Below, piece after piece: positions 16,739-25,326 of a stretch of DNA of 64,000 nt. The position numbers and the translations under genes are program-made. Every line of letters begins with the position of its first letter. The first letter of the stretch is position 1. The notes beneath the pieces are model-generated. The model had not been told where the DNA came from and searched no databases. It worked only from the letters and a program-made list of their open reading frames with translations. This DNA comes from JBNKHH01 sp050290245 (GTDB lineage: Bacteria; Pseudomonadota; Alphaproteobacteria; Rhodobacterales; Rhodobacteraceae). The stretch lies in the NCBI GenBank assembly GCA_050290245.1, contig JBNKHH010000011.1, positions 1-64,000 of the forward strand, read 5' to 3'.

Positions 16739-17470
16739 ATGATGCCGGTTCTGGCAAGCGTTCTGGCTGTCTCGGCGCAGGCCGAGGGGCTGACGCTATT
16801 GATGCCGGACGACATGGTCAAAGCAGGCTTTCACAAGCAGATCCTGCCGCGTTTCAAGTTCAAGCACCGGATCGGGGTCGAGGCCGTGACCGAGGGGGCG
16901 GCGGACATGGTCTTTGGGGAAGCGGGGGTGCGCGTCTTTCAGAAGATCGACGGTGCCGTCGTGCATCTTAAAGTGACAGCTGCCGATGCGACCGCGCAGG
17001 AGCAGGCGGCCAAGTTCCTGGAGTGGCTGAAATCGACACCGGGAAAGGCCGCCATCGAAAGCTTTGAGGTCGACGGCGCGGCGGTCTACACGACCGTGGT
17101 CGCGGCCGTCGAGATCGAGGTGGAAGACACCTTTGACGGCGACACGGCACTAGGCGCGCGCCTGGCCCTGGTCCATTGCGGACGATGCCATGTCGTAGAC
17201 GAGAGGAACCGCATGGGCGGGATCGGCTCGGCCCCTTCTTTCGGCGCGCTCAGAGGGCGCGAGGACTGGTCGAGCATGTTCTTGTCTTTCTTTTACGAAA
17301 ACCCGCATCCCTCCTTCACACAGGTCGAGGGGGTCACCGGTCCATTCGACCCAGATCGCCAGATCCATGTCGCGCCTGTGCTGATTACCGTCGAGGAAAT
17401 CGAGGCCATCACTGCCTTTGTCGCCACGCTGAAGCCAAAGTTGCTGGGGCGTCCGATTCAGTCGAACTAG
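16739..17470 (+). CDS. periplasmic c-type cytochrome, start uncertain
   Basis: From the ATG at 16739 the protein has 243 residues with a haem c site CGRCH (C147, C150, H151) in the C-terminal half. The N-terminal half (LTLLMPDDMVKAGF..., about residues 18-130) resembles no family I recognise. The signal peptide is truncated with this ATG. Starting at ATC 16718 would add an Arg-bearing n-region (RFLAAI) and match the Shine-Dalgarno sequence. It is divergent from DUF6494 and convergent with the Fe-S protein gene. Likely an electron acceptor or carrier of the formate dehydrogenase system. Confidence 0.7.
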   Translation: MMPVLASVLAVSAQAEGLTLLMPDDMVKAGFHKQILPRFKFKHRIGVEAVTEGAADMVFGEAGVRVFQKIDGAVVHLKVTAADATAQEQAAKFLEWLKSTPGKAAIESFEVDGAAVYTTVVAAVEIEVEDTFDGDTALGARLALVHCGRCHVVDERNRMGGIGSAPSFGALRGREDWSSMFLSFFYENPHPSFTQVEGVTGPFDPDRQIHVAPVLITVEEIEAITAFVATLKPKLLGRPIQSN

Positions 17471-17572
17471 GCGGCGCTGCGGACTCGTCGCCTGTGGCAA
17501 TGTATATCGGAGCGGCGCTGGCCCTCCGCGTCTCCCCGGGATGTTTTCGGGCCCGTGAAACAGCATTTCTTT

Positions 17573-19540
17573 TCAGTTGGGTTTGCGATCTTTCAGATAG
17601 TCGTCGGTGGTGCGCACCCTCGGCCTGTCACCCATCGAAAACGGCGAGTTTTCACTGTGGTACTGGGCCGTGATCCGGCAGTCGTCGCACATCTGGATCA
17701 ACTTGACGTTATCCGAGCCCTTGAACATCCAGTGCTTGTCTTCCAGCTTTTCGACGATCTTGGCGATGGTCGATTTTACGCCGAAGGGCTTGCCGCATTC
17801 GATGCATTCAAAGGGCTCTTCCTCGTGCAGGGTGCGCGGCGACAGCGCTGACTTGTCGAGGTTCAGCCGAGGCGCAAGCGTGATCGCGCTTTCCGGGCAA
17901 GTGTTGGCGCAGATGCCGCATTGCAGGCAGGCAGTCTCAACGAAGTTCACCTGTGGTTTGTCTGGGTTGTCGCCAAGGGCGTTCGCAGGGCAGAGCGATA
18001 CGCAGGCAAGGCACAGTGTGCATGCGTCGGCGTCGATCACGACCGCTCCATAGGGCGCGCCTTCGGGCAGCGGGATCGGCGCGTCGGTATCGGTCAGCGC
18101 GGCGGCGGCAAGGCGTGTCACGTCGCGGCGGCCACCAAGCGGCAGGATTGGATCGGTGACAGGAGCAGGCACGCCGACGCCATAAAGAGAGGCTTCCATC
18201 GCGTCCGGCTCGGCGACGTCTAGGATCGACAGGCGGCCTTCTCCCGCAATTGCCGTCGCAAGAGCCATCTGGTTTTCGATCACCTCCCGGTCCGTGCGCG
18301 GCCCCGGCATCACGGCAACCGCGGCAAAGCCGACACCAAGCGCCGCCAGCAGTTCGGCGTGGCCGACCCCCTCGGTATTCGGGACGGCGACAGGGATCAC
18401 GTCGGCGGGCAGGCCACGGCCGAAACGGGCGGAGAGTGCGATCACCTCGTCGCCCCAGCCTTCATCGTGGAACAGAACGCGCGGCGCAGCGCCGCCGGCC
18501 TTGCGAAATTCAGATGCCAGTGTGCGCAACCGGGCGAACAGCGTGCCGACGGGCGGGTCGTCATAGCTGGCCGCGCCCGAGGGGCAGACGGCGGCGCAGG
18601 CTCCGCAGCCCGCGCAGATATCGGGGTCGATGGCGACGGTTTCACCGTCTGGCAGGATAGCGCCGGTAGGGCAGACGTTCAGACAACGGTCGCAGCCTTG
18701 CTTGTTCGCTCGCGAATGGGCGCAAAGCGCGGCGTCGAAGCGGATGTAAAGCGGCTTTTCGAACACGCCCTGCATCTGCCGCGCCTCGTCGACAGCGCGT
18801 TGCACCGCCAATGGGTTGCCCGGATCGGCGCGCAGGTAACCTTCGCGCTTGTGGTCGGCGGGGAAAAGCGGACCTTCGCCCCTCAGATCAAGGATGATGT
18901 CACAGGTCGATTTCGCCCCGTTCACCGGATCGTCGAACTGACCCGTGCCGCGCCCGCCGGGACGCATCGCTGCGTATCCGTCGACCTCAATCGCAAAATC
19001 TCCAAGTGCGCCCGAGGCTTTCTTCAGCCGACCGAGCGCAGCGTCGTAAACGGAAGGCGGGGTCATGTCGCCGGGCATCGCCGAGAGAATGCAGGTCACC
19101 GCCAGCGTCTCTGCCAATGTTTCGGCGGCCGGCAGCGCGTCGTCGGGCGCCCCGAGGATCAGGCAGGTGCCTTCGGACACCACGTCCTTGGATGGTGTTG
19201 CGGGGCGGGCCACGGTGGCCTCGGCCAAGAGCGCGGCCTGTTTGGCAAAGGCGGTCTTGTCGGCGGTCCAGCCCGCACGGTCGCGGATGTCGGCCGTGGT
19301 AAGGCGGTCACCTGCCCCAAGCTCGTCGGCAAGGTCTTGGAACAGAGCGGCCATTTGGCCGCAGGCGATCAGCGTTGTGCCTTCGTCCTGGAGCGCGGCG
19401 GTGGCCACGTCGATATCGCCCGTGCAAAGGCGACTGACGGTTCGCACCTCGGCCCCGTTCAGCGCGGCGCGGGCGCTGGCCGGGTCGATCTGCATCGACT
19501 CTTCGCAGGTGCACAACAGCAGGCGATCGACTTTGGTCAT
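17573..19540 (-). CDS. multi-cluster 4Fe-4S protein of formate dehydrogenase locus
   Basis: 655-residue soluble Fe-S protein. Cysteine groups: C273-C290 (CDRCLNVCP), C309-C319 (CAGCGACAAVCP), C507-C517 (CTLCLACVSLCP) and C538-C548 (CLQCGICANTCP). These make two ferredoxin-type pairs, i.e. up to four 4Fe-4S clusters. Further Cys pairs are at C10/C12, C579/C582 and C618/C621; the last two resemble a zinc or Fe-S knuckle. The region about 350-440 resembles a hydrogenase-delta/HdrA-like domain. It is divergent from the DUF3305-fdh operon. The role is probably electron transfer for formate dehydrogenase. Confidence 0.85.
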   Translation of the reverse strand: MTKVDRLLLCTCEESMQIDPASARAALNGAEVRTVSRLCTGDIDVATAALQDEGTTLIACGQMAALFQDLADELGAGDRLTTADIRDRAGWTADKTAFAKQAALLAEATVARPATPSKDVVSEGTCLILGAPDDALPAAETLAETLAVTCILSAMPGDMTPPSVYDAALGRLKKASGALGDFAIEVDGYAAMRPGGRGTGQFDDPVNGAKSTCDIILDLRGEGPLFPADHKREGYLRADPGNPLAVQRAVDEARQMQGVFEKPLYIRFDAALCAHSRANKQGCDRCLNVCPTGAILPDGETVAIDPDICAGCGACAAVCPSGAASYDDPPVGTLFARLRTLASEFRKAGGAAPRVLFHDEGWGDEVIALSARFGRGLPADVIPVAVPNTEGVGHAELLAALGVGFAAVAVMPGPRTDREVIENQMALATAIAGEGRLSILDVAEPDAMEASLYGVGVPAPVTDPILPLGGRRDVTRLAAAALTDTDAPIPLPEGAPYGAVVIDADACTLCLACVSLCPANALGDNPDKPQVNFVETACLQCGICANTCPESAITLAPRLNLDKSALSPRTLHEEEPFECIECGKPFGVKSTIAKIVEKLEDKHWMFKGSDNVKLIQMCDDCRITAQYHSENSPFSMGDRPRVRTTDDYLKDRKPN

Positions 19541-19620
19541 GGTTCCTCCCGAGCATGCCCGACGGCCATATTGAGGAGTTGTTTTGACAAAGGCAATCGG
19601 GGGGTGTTTGGTCCTGGATC

Positions 19621-20199
19621 ATGAGCGACGTGCCGAACGAGATGACCATACCCCTGGGCGTGGTGCTGCGCCGGCGACCCGGCGTGACCCGTTGGGCAGC
19701 CTGGGCCTGGCAGGCGGTGGCTGTTCTTCCGCACGCGGGGCCGGGCGGGTTCCGGGTTCTGCGCGAAGAGGGAGAAGTCACCGATTTCCACGCCGCAACA
19801 TTGCCCCTGGATTTGCACCGGGCCGAGGTCGACAGCTATCGTACCAGCCTGATGATGACCCCGCCCTCGGTCTTTGCGATCCTGTCCAAGGGCGTGGATG
19901 CCGACAACGAGCACGGCATCGACGTTCAGGGTGTCACCGCCTCGGCTGACCGCGCCCAGGAGGCGCAAGACAGTGACGAGGTGATCGTTGAACCTGTGCC
20001 GATGCCGGAGGGGCTGGTTGGTCTGATCCGCGAATTCTGCGAGGCGCATTTCAAGGATGAGCCGTTCATCAAGCGGCGCCGCGACAAGGCGCGCGTGGAC
20101 TTGGTCGAGGACGGCATCGGCGATGCGCGTATTCGGCAGGCGGCGGATGTCTATCGCAGCCCTGCGGGGCAAAAGTCGGGGCGCGGCGATGACCGATAG
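19621..20199 (+). CDS. DUF3305 family protein
   Basis: 192 residues, soluble. The N-terminal IPLGVVLRRRPGVTRWAAWAWQAVAVLP stretch, then DFHAATLPLDLHRAEVDSYRTSLMMTPPSVFAIL, is the DUF3305 signature. The family is found almost only in formate dehydrogenase loci, with DUF3306 following, as here. The two genes overlap by 11 bases. Presumed maturation or assembly role; biochemical function unknown. Confidence 0.85.
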   Translation: MSDVPNEMTIPLGVVLRRRPGVTRWAAWAWQAVAVLPHAGPGGFRVLREEGEVTDFHAATLPLDLHRAEVDSYRTSLMMTPPSVFAILSKGVDADNEHGIDVQGVTASADRAQEAQDSDEVIVEPVPMPEGLVGLIREFCEAHFKDEPFIKRRRDKARVDLVEDGIGDARIRQAADVYRSPAGQKSGRGDDR

Positions 20200-20776
20200 C
20201 GGCGACATGTTCTCGCGCTGGTCGCGCCGTAAGCGCGCTGTCGCCGAGGAAGAGGCACGCGCCATCGAACCGGTGGCCGAACCGGCGCCCGAGGCCATTG
20301 CCGAACCTGAGGGCGAGGGAGAGGAAGCCGCTTTGTTGCAGCGCTTGAACCTGCCGCGTCCCGAAACGATGAAGGCGGGCGACGATTTTTCCGTGTTCAT
20401 GAAAGCGGGGGTGCCTGAGTTTTTGAAGAAACGCGCGCTGCGCGTCCTATGGCGGTCGAACCCGGTTCTGGCCTGTGTAGACGGGCTGAACGACTATGAT
20501 GAAGATTTCACTTCGCCCGAATTGACGCAGAAAGTGCTGGCCACGGCGTACAAGGTCGGAAAGGGCATCGTTTTCGATCCGCCCGAAGACGAGGACGTCG
20601 AGGAAGCGGTGGAGGAGGACGTCGATGTCGATCCTTCTGAGTCGGCGGTGCCGTTGGATGACTCACAGCCCGCGTCCTACCCTGCGGAGGATGCTGCGCA
20701 GCGAGTCGCTGAAACGGAAGTCGGCGAAGACGCTCAAATGTGCTTTCGTCCCAGGCGGATGCGATTTGAAACCTGA
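20189..20776 (+). CDS. DUF3306 family protein
   Basis: 195 residues from the ATG at 20189 (MTDSGDMFSRWSRRKR). The signature FSRWSRRK, then KAGVPEFLKKRALRVLWRSNPVLACVDGLNDYDEDF, identifies DUF3306. Both ends are strongly acidic, and the C-terminus is low-complexity Glu/Asp/Val. It overlaps DUF3305 by 11 bases. An assembly factor of formate dehydrogenase is the likely role. Confidence 0.85.
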   Translation: MTDSGDMFSRWSRRKRAVAEEEARAIEPVAEPAPEAIAEPEGEGEEAALLQRLNLPRPETMKAGDDFSVFMKAGVPEFLKKRALRVLWRSNPVLACVDGLNDYDEDFTSPELTQKVLATAYKVGKGIVFDPPEDEDVEEAVEEDVDVDPSESAVPLDDSQPASYPAEDAAQRVAETEVGEDAQMCFRPRRMRFET

Positions 20777-20874
20777 TTTCGTCCGCCGAAGTCAACTTTC
20801 CGCGATTGGAAAATTTATTTGCCCAATTCGTTCCGGTCGCCTAGCGTAGAGGGGCACAAAGCGGGACGCAGAGC

Positions 20875-21492
20875 GTGAGCCAAACAAGCCAAACCGCTGA
20901 TCATAGGGAGGCTGTCGCGGAAGAGGATATTCTGCGGGCGGACCTTTATGCGATGCTTGCGCAGGTTCTGGCATCTCCGCCAAAGCGTGAATTCCTGGAG
21001 AATGCTGCACATCTTTCGGGTGATGACTCCGAACTTGGCGAGGGCGTAAGCGCACTTGCCAGGCTTGCTGCCGTTACCACCGAAGCCGGAGCCGAGCGTG
21101 AGTTCAACGCCCTGTTCATCGGACTGGGGCGGGGCGAGTTGATGCCCTATGCCAGTTTCTATCTGACCGGGTTTCTGAACGAAAAACCGCTGGCGCGCCT
21201 GCGCGGCCACATGGCCCAGTTCGGGATCGAACGGAACCCGGATGTAAAGGAACCCGAGGATCACATCGCCACGCTGTGCGAGGTCATGGCCGGTATGATC
21301 CGGGGTGATTTCGGCGTGCCGGTCTCAGTCGAAGACCAGCATGCATTCTTCAATACTCACGTCGCGACCTGGGCGTCGCATTTCTTTTCGGATCTGGAGG
21401 CTGCCGAAGGCTCGGTCTTCTATGCGCCGGTCGGCACGATCGGCCGCGCGTTCATGGAGATCGAGAACGAGGCATTCAGGATGGAATCCTGA
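20875..21492 (+). CDS. TorD/DmsD-type molybdoenzyme chaperone
   Basis: 205 residues of the all-helical TorD family, which binds Tat signal peptides of molybdoenzymes and protects them until cofactor insertion. Motifs: LRADLYAMLAQVLASPP near residue 20, EREFNALFIGLGRGELMPYASFYLTGFL near 75, and the EPEDHIATLCEVMAGM helix (family E-P-D-H motif) near 120. GTG start. It is followed by the small Tat protein and fdhA. Confidence 0.88.
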   Translation: MSQTSQTADHREAVAEEDILRADLYAMLAQVLASPPKREFLENAAHLSGDDSELGEGVSALARLAAVTTEAGAEREFNALFIGLGRGELMPYASFYLTGFLNEKPLARLRGHMAQFGIERNPDVKEPEDHIATLCEVMAGMIRGDFGVPVSVEDQHAFFNTHVATWASHFFSDLEAAEGSVFYAPVGTIGRAFMEIENEAFRMES

Positions 21493-21538
21493 ACCACCAC
21501 GCCACCAGACCCGTCCAAAGCCAAAGGGAGGAACAGCC

Positions 21539-21727
21539 ATGGACGACAAGAAGAAGGACGGCAAAAGCCGTCGGGACTTTTTGAGGATCGCGGGGACGGC
21601 TGCACCGGCAGCACTTGCGGCTGCGGCTGTGGCACCCGGCGAGGCGAAGGCCGACGAGGCCCCCCAGGGTTCTGGCTATCGCAAGACGGAGCACGTCAGG
21701 CAATACCTGAAGACTGCTCGGTTCTGA
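21539..21727 (+). CDS. small Tat-signal protein of formate dehydrogenase region
   Basis: 62 residues, mostly a twin-arginine signal (SRRDFLRIAG at 10-19, hydrophobic Ala-rich core, then APGEAKADEA) with a short tail ending YRKTEHVRQYLKTARF. This matches the 'formate dehydrogenase region TAT target' family. A GGGAGGA site precedes the ATG. It lies 12 bases upstream of fdhA. Function unknown. Confidence 0.85.
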   Translation: MDDKKKDGKSRRDFLRIAGTAAPAALAAAAVAPGEAKADEAPQGSGYRKTEHVRQYLKTARF

Positions 21728-21739
21728 GGGAGGAACGAC

Positions 21740-24637
21740 ATGCTGAGAAAGAAGTCATCCGTAAGGGCAGGCAGCAGAACATCGTCGATGCTGGGGCGTG
21801 CCTCTGAAAAGAAAGTCGACCGCCGGTCCTTCCTGCGCGGCTCGGGCCTGGCCGTTGGCGGCATGGCCGCGCTGGCTGGTGGACTTGGGCGTGTTACCCC
21901 CGCCGCGGCCCAGTCCGCGTCGATGGGCAAGGTGGAGGTCGTCAAGTCGATCTGCACCCACTGCTCGGTCGGCTGCACTGTTCTGGCCGAGGTCGAAAAC
22001 GGCGTCTGGACGGGTCAGGAACCCGCCTGGGATAGCCCGTTCAACCTGGGAGCTCACTGCGCCAAGGGCGCATCGGTGCGCGAACACGCCCACGGCGAGC
22101 GCCGTCTCAAGTACCCGATGAAGCTGGAAGGCGGTGAATGGAAAAGGGTTTCGTGGGAGCAGGCCATCGACGAAATCGGTGATCAGATGCTGTCGATCCG
22201 CGATGAGTCGGGTCCGGACTCGGTTTATTGGTTGGGCTCTGCCAAGCACTCGAACGAGCAGGCCTACCTGATCCGCAAGTTCGCCGCCTATTGGGGATCG
22301 AACAACATCGACCACCAGGCGCGGATTTGCCATTCGACCACGGTTGCGGGCGTTGCGAACACATGGGGCTACGGCGCCATGACCAACAGCTATAACGACA
22401 TCCACAACAGCCGGGCGATCTTTGTCATCGGTGGCAACCCCGCCGAAGCGCACCCGGTTTCGCTCTTGCACCTGTTGCGTGCGAAAGAACAGAACAACGC
22501 GCCATTGATCGTCTGCGACCCGCGCTTTACGCGCACGGCGGCCCATGCCGACGAGTACGTCCGGTTCCGTCCCGGTTCCGATGTTGCGCTGATCTGGGGT
22601 ATCCTGTGGCACATCTTTGAAAACGGTTGGGAGGACAAGGAGTTCATCCGCACCCGCGTCTGGGGCATGGACGAGATCAAGGACGAGGTTGCCAAGTGGA
22701 CGCCCGAGGAAACCGAGCGTGTCACCGGCGTACCGGGCAGCCAGCTTGAGCGCGTTGCGCGCACCATGGCCAACAACCGTCCCGGCACCGTGATCTGGTG
22801 CATGGGCGGCACCCAGCACACCAACGGCAACAACAACACGCGGGCGTACTGCGTGCTTCAACTTGCCCTGGGCAACATGGGCACATCAGGCGGCGGCACC
22901 AACATTTTCCGGGGCCACGACAACGTGCAGGGCGCCACCGACCTTGGCGTTCTGGCCGATACCCTGCCCGGCTACTACGGGCTTGCTCCGGGAAGTTGGG
23001 CGCATTGGGCGCGTGTCTGGGAGGAAGACCTCGACTGGCTCAAGGGGCGGTTCGCAATGCTGCCCGGAAAGGGCAAGGATGGCGCCGATCTGCCGATGAT
23101 GAACGAACGGGGCATCCCCGTGTCGCGCTGGATCGACGGCGTGCTCGAGGACAAGGAAAACCTCGTTCAGCCTGACAACACTCGCGCGATGGTTCTGTGG
23201 GGCCACGCGCCCAACTCGCAGACCCGTGGCCCCGAGATGAAGACGGCGATGGAGAAACTCGACCTGCTGGTCGTGGTCGATCCTTATCCGACGGTCTCGG
23301 CCATCATGCACGACCGCACCGACGGCGCCTATTTGCTGCCGGCGGCAACGCAGTTCGAGACCCGTGGTTCGATCACCGCGTCGAACCGGTCGTTGCAGTG
23401 GCGTGACAAGGTTGTCGATCCGCTGTTCGAAAGCCTGCCTGATCATACGATCATGGCCATGTTCGCGGAAAAATTCGGCTTCCATGATCGCCTGTTCCGC
23501 AACATCGCCATCGACGAGGGCGGTGAGCCGAACGTCGAAGACATCCTGCGCGAAATCAACCGCGGCATGTGGACCATCGGCTATACCGGTCAGTCGCCCG
23601 AGCGTCTGAAACTGCACATGGCTAACCAGCACACGTTCGACAAGACGACGTTGCAGGCCATCGGCGGTCCGGCTGACGGCGACTATTATGGCCTGCCGTG
23701 GCCGTCGTGGGGCAACCCCGAGATGAACCATCCGGGCACACCGAACCTTTACGACATGTCCAAGCCGGTCTCGAAGGGTGGTTTGACGTTCCGCGCCCGC
23801 TTTGGTGTCGAAAGGAATGGCGACAACCTTCTGGCCGAAGGCGTCTACTCGGAAGGCTCGGAGATCCAGGACGGTTACCCCGAATTCACCATGCAGATGT
23901 TGATGGACCTTGGCTGGGACAGTGACCTGACCGACGACGAGCGCGCCGCCATCGACGCGGTGGCGGGTCCGAACACCAACTGGAAAACCGACCTTTCGGG
24001 CGGCATCCAGAGGGTGGCGATCAAGCACGAATGCGCGCCCTTCGGAAACGCCAAGGCCCGTGCGGTCGTCTGGACCTTCCCCGATCCGGTGCCGCTGCAC
24101 CGTGAGCCTTTGTACAGCAACCGCCGCGACCTGGTGGCCGACTACCCGACCTACGACGACAAGACGTTCTGGCGGGTGCCGACGCTGTACAAGTCGATCC
24201 AGGAAAAGGACTTTTCGACCAACTATCCGATCATCCTCACATCCGGCCGACTGGTCGAGTACGAGGGTGGCGGGGACGAAACCCGGTCGAACCCCTGGCT
24301 GGCCGAATTGCAGCAGGACATGTTCGTCGAGATCAACCCGCGTACCGCCAACAACATCGGCATTCGGGATGGTAGCCAGGTCTGGGTCGAAGGCCCCGAG
24401 GGCGGCAAGGTCAAGGTCATGGCCATGCTGACCAACCGGGTCGCGGAAGGCGTCGCCTTCATGCCCTTCCACTTTGGCGGGCATTTCCAGGGTGAGGATC
24501 GAAGGCACAAGTACCCGAAAGGGGCCGATCCATACGTTCTTGGCGAAGCCTCGAACACCGCACAGACATATGGCTATGACTCGGTAACGCAGATGCAGGA
24601 AACCAAAGCCACGCTCTGCAAGATCACCGCGGCGTAA
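21740..24637 (+). CDS. fdhA: formate dehydrogenase catalytic subunit (Mo/W-bis-MGD)
   Basis: Oxidises formate to CO2 at a molybdenum or tungsten bis-pyranopterin centre. 965 residues: Tat signal with RRSFLRG (28-34), 4Fe-4S cluster cysteines C72, C75, C79 and C107, and the catalytic C198-H199 in ARICHS. Cys rather than selenocysteine is used. The C-terminal cofactor-binding domain (about 830-965) is complete. The Tat signal places the enzyme in the periplasm. An AGGGAGGAACGAC site precedes the ATG. The beta subunit follows 14 bases downstream. Confidence 0.93.
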   Translation: MLRKKSSVRAGSRTSSMLGRASEKKVDRRSFLRGSGLAVGGMAALAGGLGRVTPAAAQSASMGKVEVVKSICTHCSVGCTVLAEVENGVWTGQEPAWDSPFNLGAHCAKGASVREHAHGERRLKYPMKLEGGEWKRVSWEQAIDEIGDQMLSIRDESGPDSVYWLGSAKHSNEQAYLIRKFAAYWGSNNIDHQARICHSTTVAGVANTWGYGAMTNSYNDIHNSRAIFVIGGNPAEAHPVSLLHLLRAKEQNNAPLIVCDPRFTRTAAHADEYVRFRPGSDVALIWGILWHIFENGWEDKEFIRTRVWGMDEIKDEVAKWTPEETERVTGVPGSQLERVARTMANNRPGTVIWCMGGTQHTNGNNNTRAYCVLQLALGNMGTSGGGTNIFRGHDNVQGATDLGVLADTLPGYYGLAPGSWAHWARVWEEDLDWLKGRFAMLPGKGKDGADLPMMNERGIPVSRWIDGVLEDKENLVQPDNTRAMVLWGHAPNSQTRGPEMKTAMEKLDLLVVVDPYPTVSAIMHDRTDGAYLLPAATQFETRGSITASNRSLQWRDKVVDPLFESLPDHTIMAMFAEKFGFHDRLFRNIAIDEGGEPNVEDILREINRGMWTIGYTGQSPERLKLHMANQHTFDKTTLQAIGGPADGDYYGLPWPSWGNPEMNHPGTPNLYDMSKPVSKGGLTFRARFGVERNGDNLLAEGVYSEGSEIQDGYPEFTMQMLMDLGWDSDLTDDERAAIDAVAGPNTNWKTDLSGGIQRVAIKHECAPFGNAKARAVVWTFPDPVPLHREPLYSNRRDLVADYPTYDDKTFWRVPTLYKSIQEKDFSTNYPIILTSGRLVEYEGGGDETRSNPWLAELQQDMFVEINPRTANNIGIRDGSQVWVEGPEGGKVKVMAMLTNRVAEGVAFMPFHFGGHFQGEDRRHKYPKGADPYVLGEASNTAQTYGYDSVTQMQETKATLCKITAA

Positions 24638-24651
24638 GGGAGGAAAGAGAG

Positions 24652-25245
24652 ATGGCAAGAGTTAAGTTTCTCGTCGACGCCGAACGCTGCATCGAGTGCA
24701 ACGCCTGCGTCACAGCCTGCAAGAACGAGCACGAAATCCCCTGGGGCATCAACCGCCGCCGGGTCGTGACGATCAATGACGGCGATCCGGGCGAACGCTC
24801 GATCTCGGTGGCCTGTATGCATTGCTCGGACGCGCCCTGCATGGCGGTCTGCCCGGTCGACTGCTTCTACCAGACGGCCGACGGCATCGTGCTGCACTCC
24901 AAGGACCTCTGCATCGGCTGCGGTTATTGCTTCTATGCGTGCCCCTTCGGCGCGCCGCAATATCCGCAGGCCGGCAACTTTGGTTCGCGCGGCAAGATGG
25001 ACAAGTGCACTTTCTGCTCGGGCGGTCCGGAAGAGGACATGTCGAACGCCGAGTTCTCGAAGTACGGTCGTAACCGTATGGCCGAGGGCAAGCTGCCGAT
25101 CTGTGCCGAGATGTGCGCGACCAAAGCCCTCCTCGCCGGTGACGGTGACGATGTGTCCGACATCTACCGCGAGCGCGTCGTCGCACGAGGATTTGGATCG
25201 GGTGCCTGGGGTTGGGGCACAGCCTATGATCAGAAGGGTGGATAG
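24652..25245 (+). CDS. fdhB: formate dehydrogenase Fe-S subunit (FDH3 beta)
   Basis: 197 residues with four cysteine groups for four 4Fe-4S clusters: CIECNACVTACKN near 15-27, CMHCSDAPCMAVCP near 57-70, CIGCGYCFYACP near 88-99, and a split group CTFCSGG (about 121-124) with CAEMC (about 152-156). It relays electrons from FdhA to the membrane cytochrome b subunit. No own Tat signal, as expected for hitch-hiker export with FdhA. Confidence 0.92.
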   Translation: MARVKFLVDAERCIECNACVTACKNEHEIPWGINRRRVVTINDGDPGERSISVACMHCSDAPCMAVCPVDCFYQTADGIVLHSKDLCIGCGYCFYACPFGAPQYPQAGNFGSRGKMDKCTFCSGGPEEDMSNAEFSKYGRNRMAEGKLPICAEMCATKALLAGDGDDVSDIYRERVVARGFGSGAWGWGTAYDQKGG

Positions 25246-25326
25246 GCGTCCCATATTTCTGGTATGAAGACAGATGACGCCCTGGCCTGCAGCGGGGCGT
25301 CATTTAGTAGATGGCGGTAGAATGGA

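Noticed and set aside
16711..16971. GTG-start frame of 86 codons overlapping the cytochrome gene
   Set aside because: The GTG lies within the Shine-Dalgarno sequence of the real gene and the product is an Arg-rich shadow.
19579..19590. TTGTTTTGACAA as an FnrL site before the fdh operon
   Set aside because: It lacks the TTGAT-N4-ATCAA pattern required for FNR-type binding.
22886..24658. 590-codon open frame antisense to fdhA
   Set aside because: It mirrors a highly conserved gene with clear catalytic motifs; high-GC codon bias produces long antisense frames, and this one has no recognisable domain.
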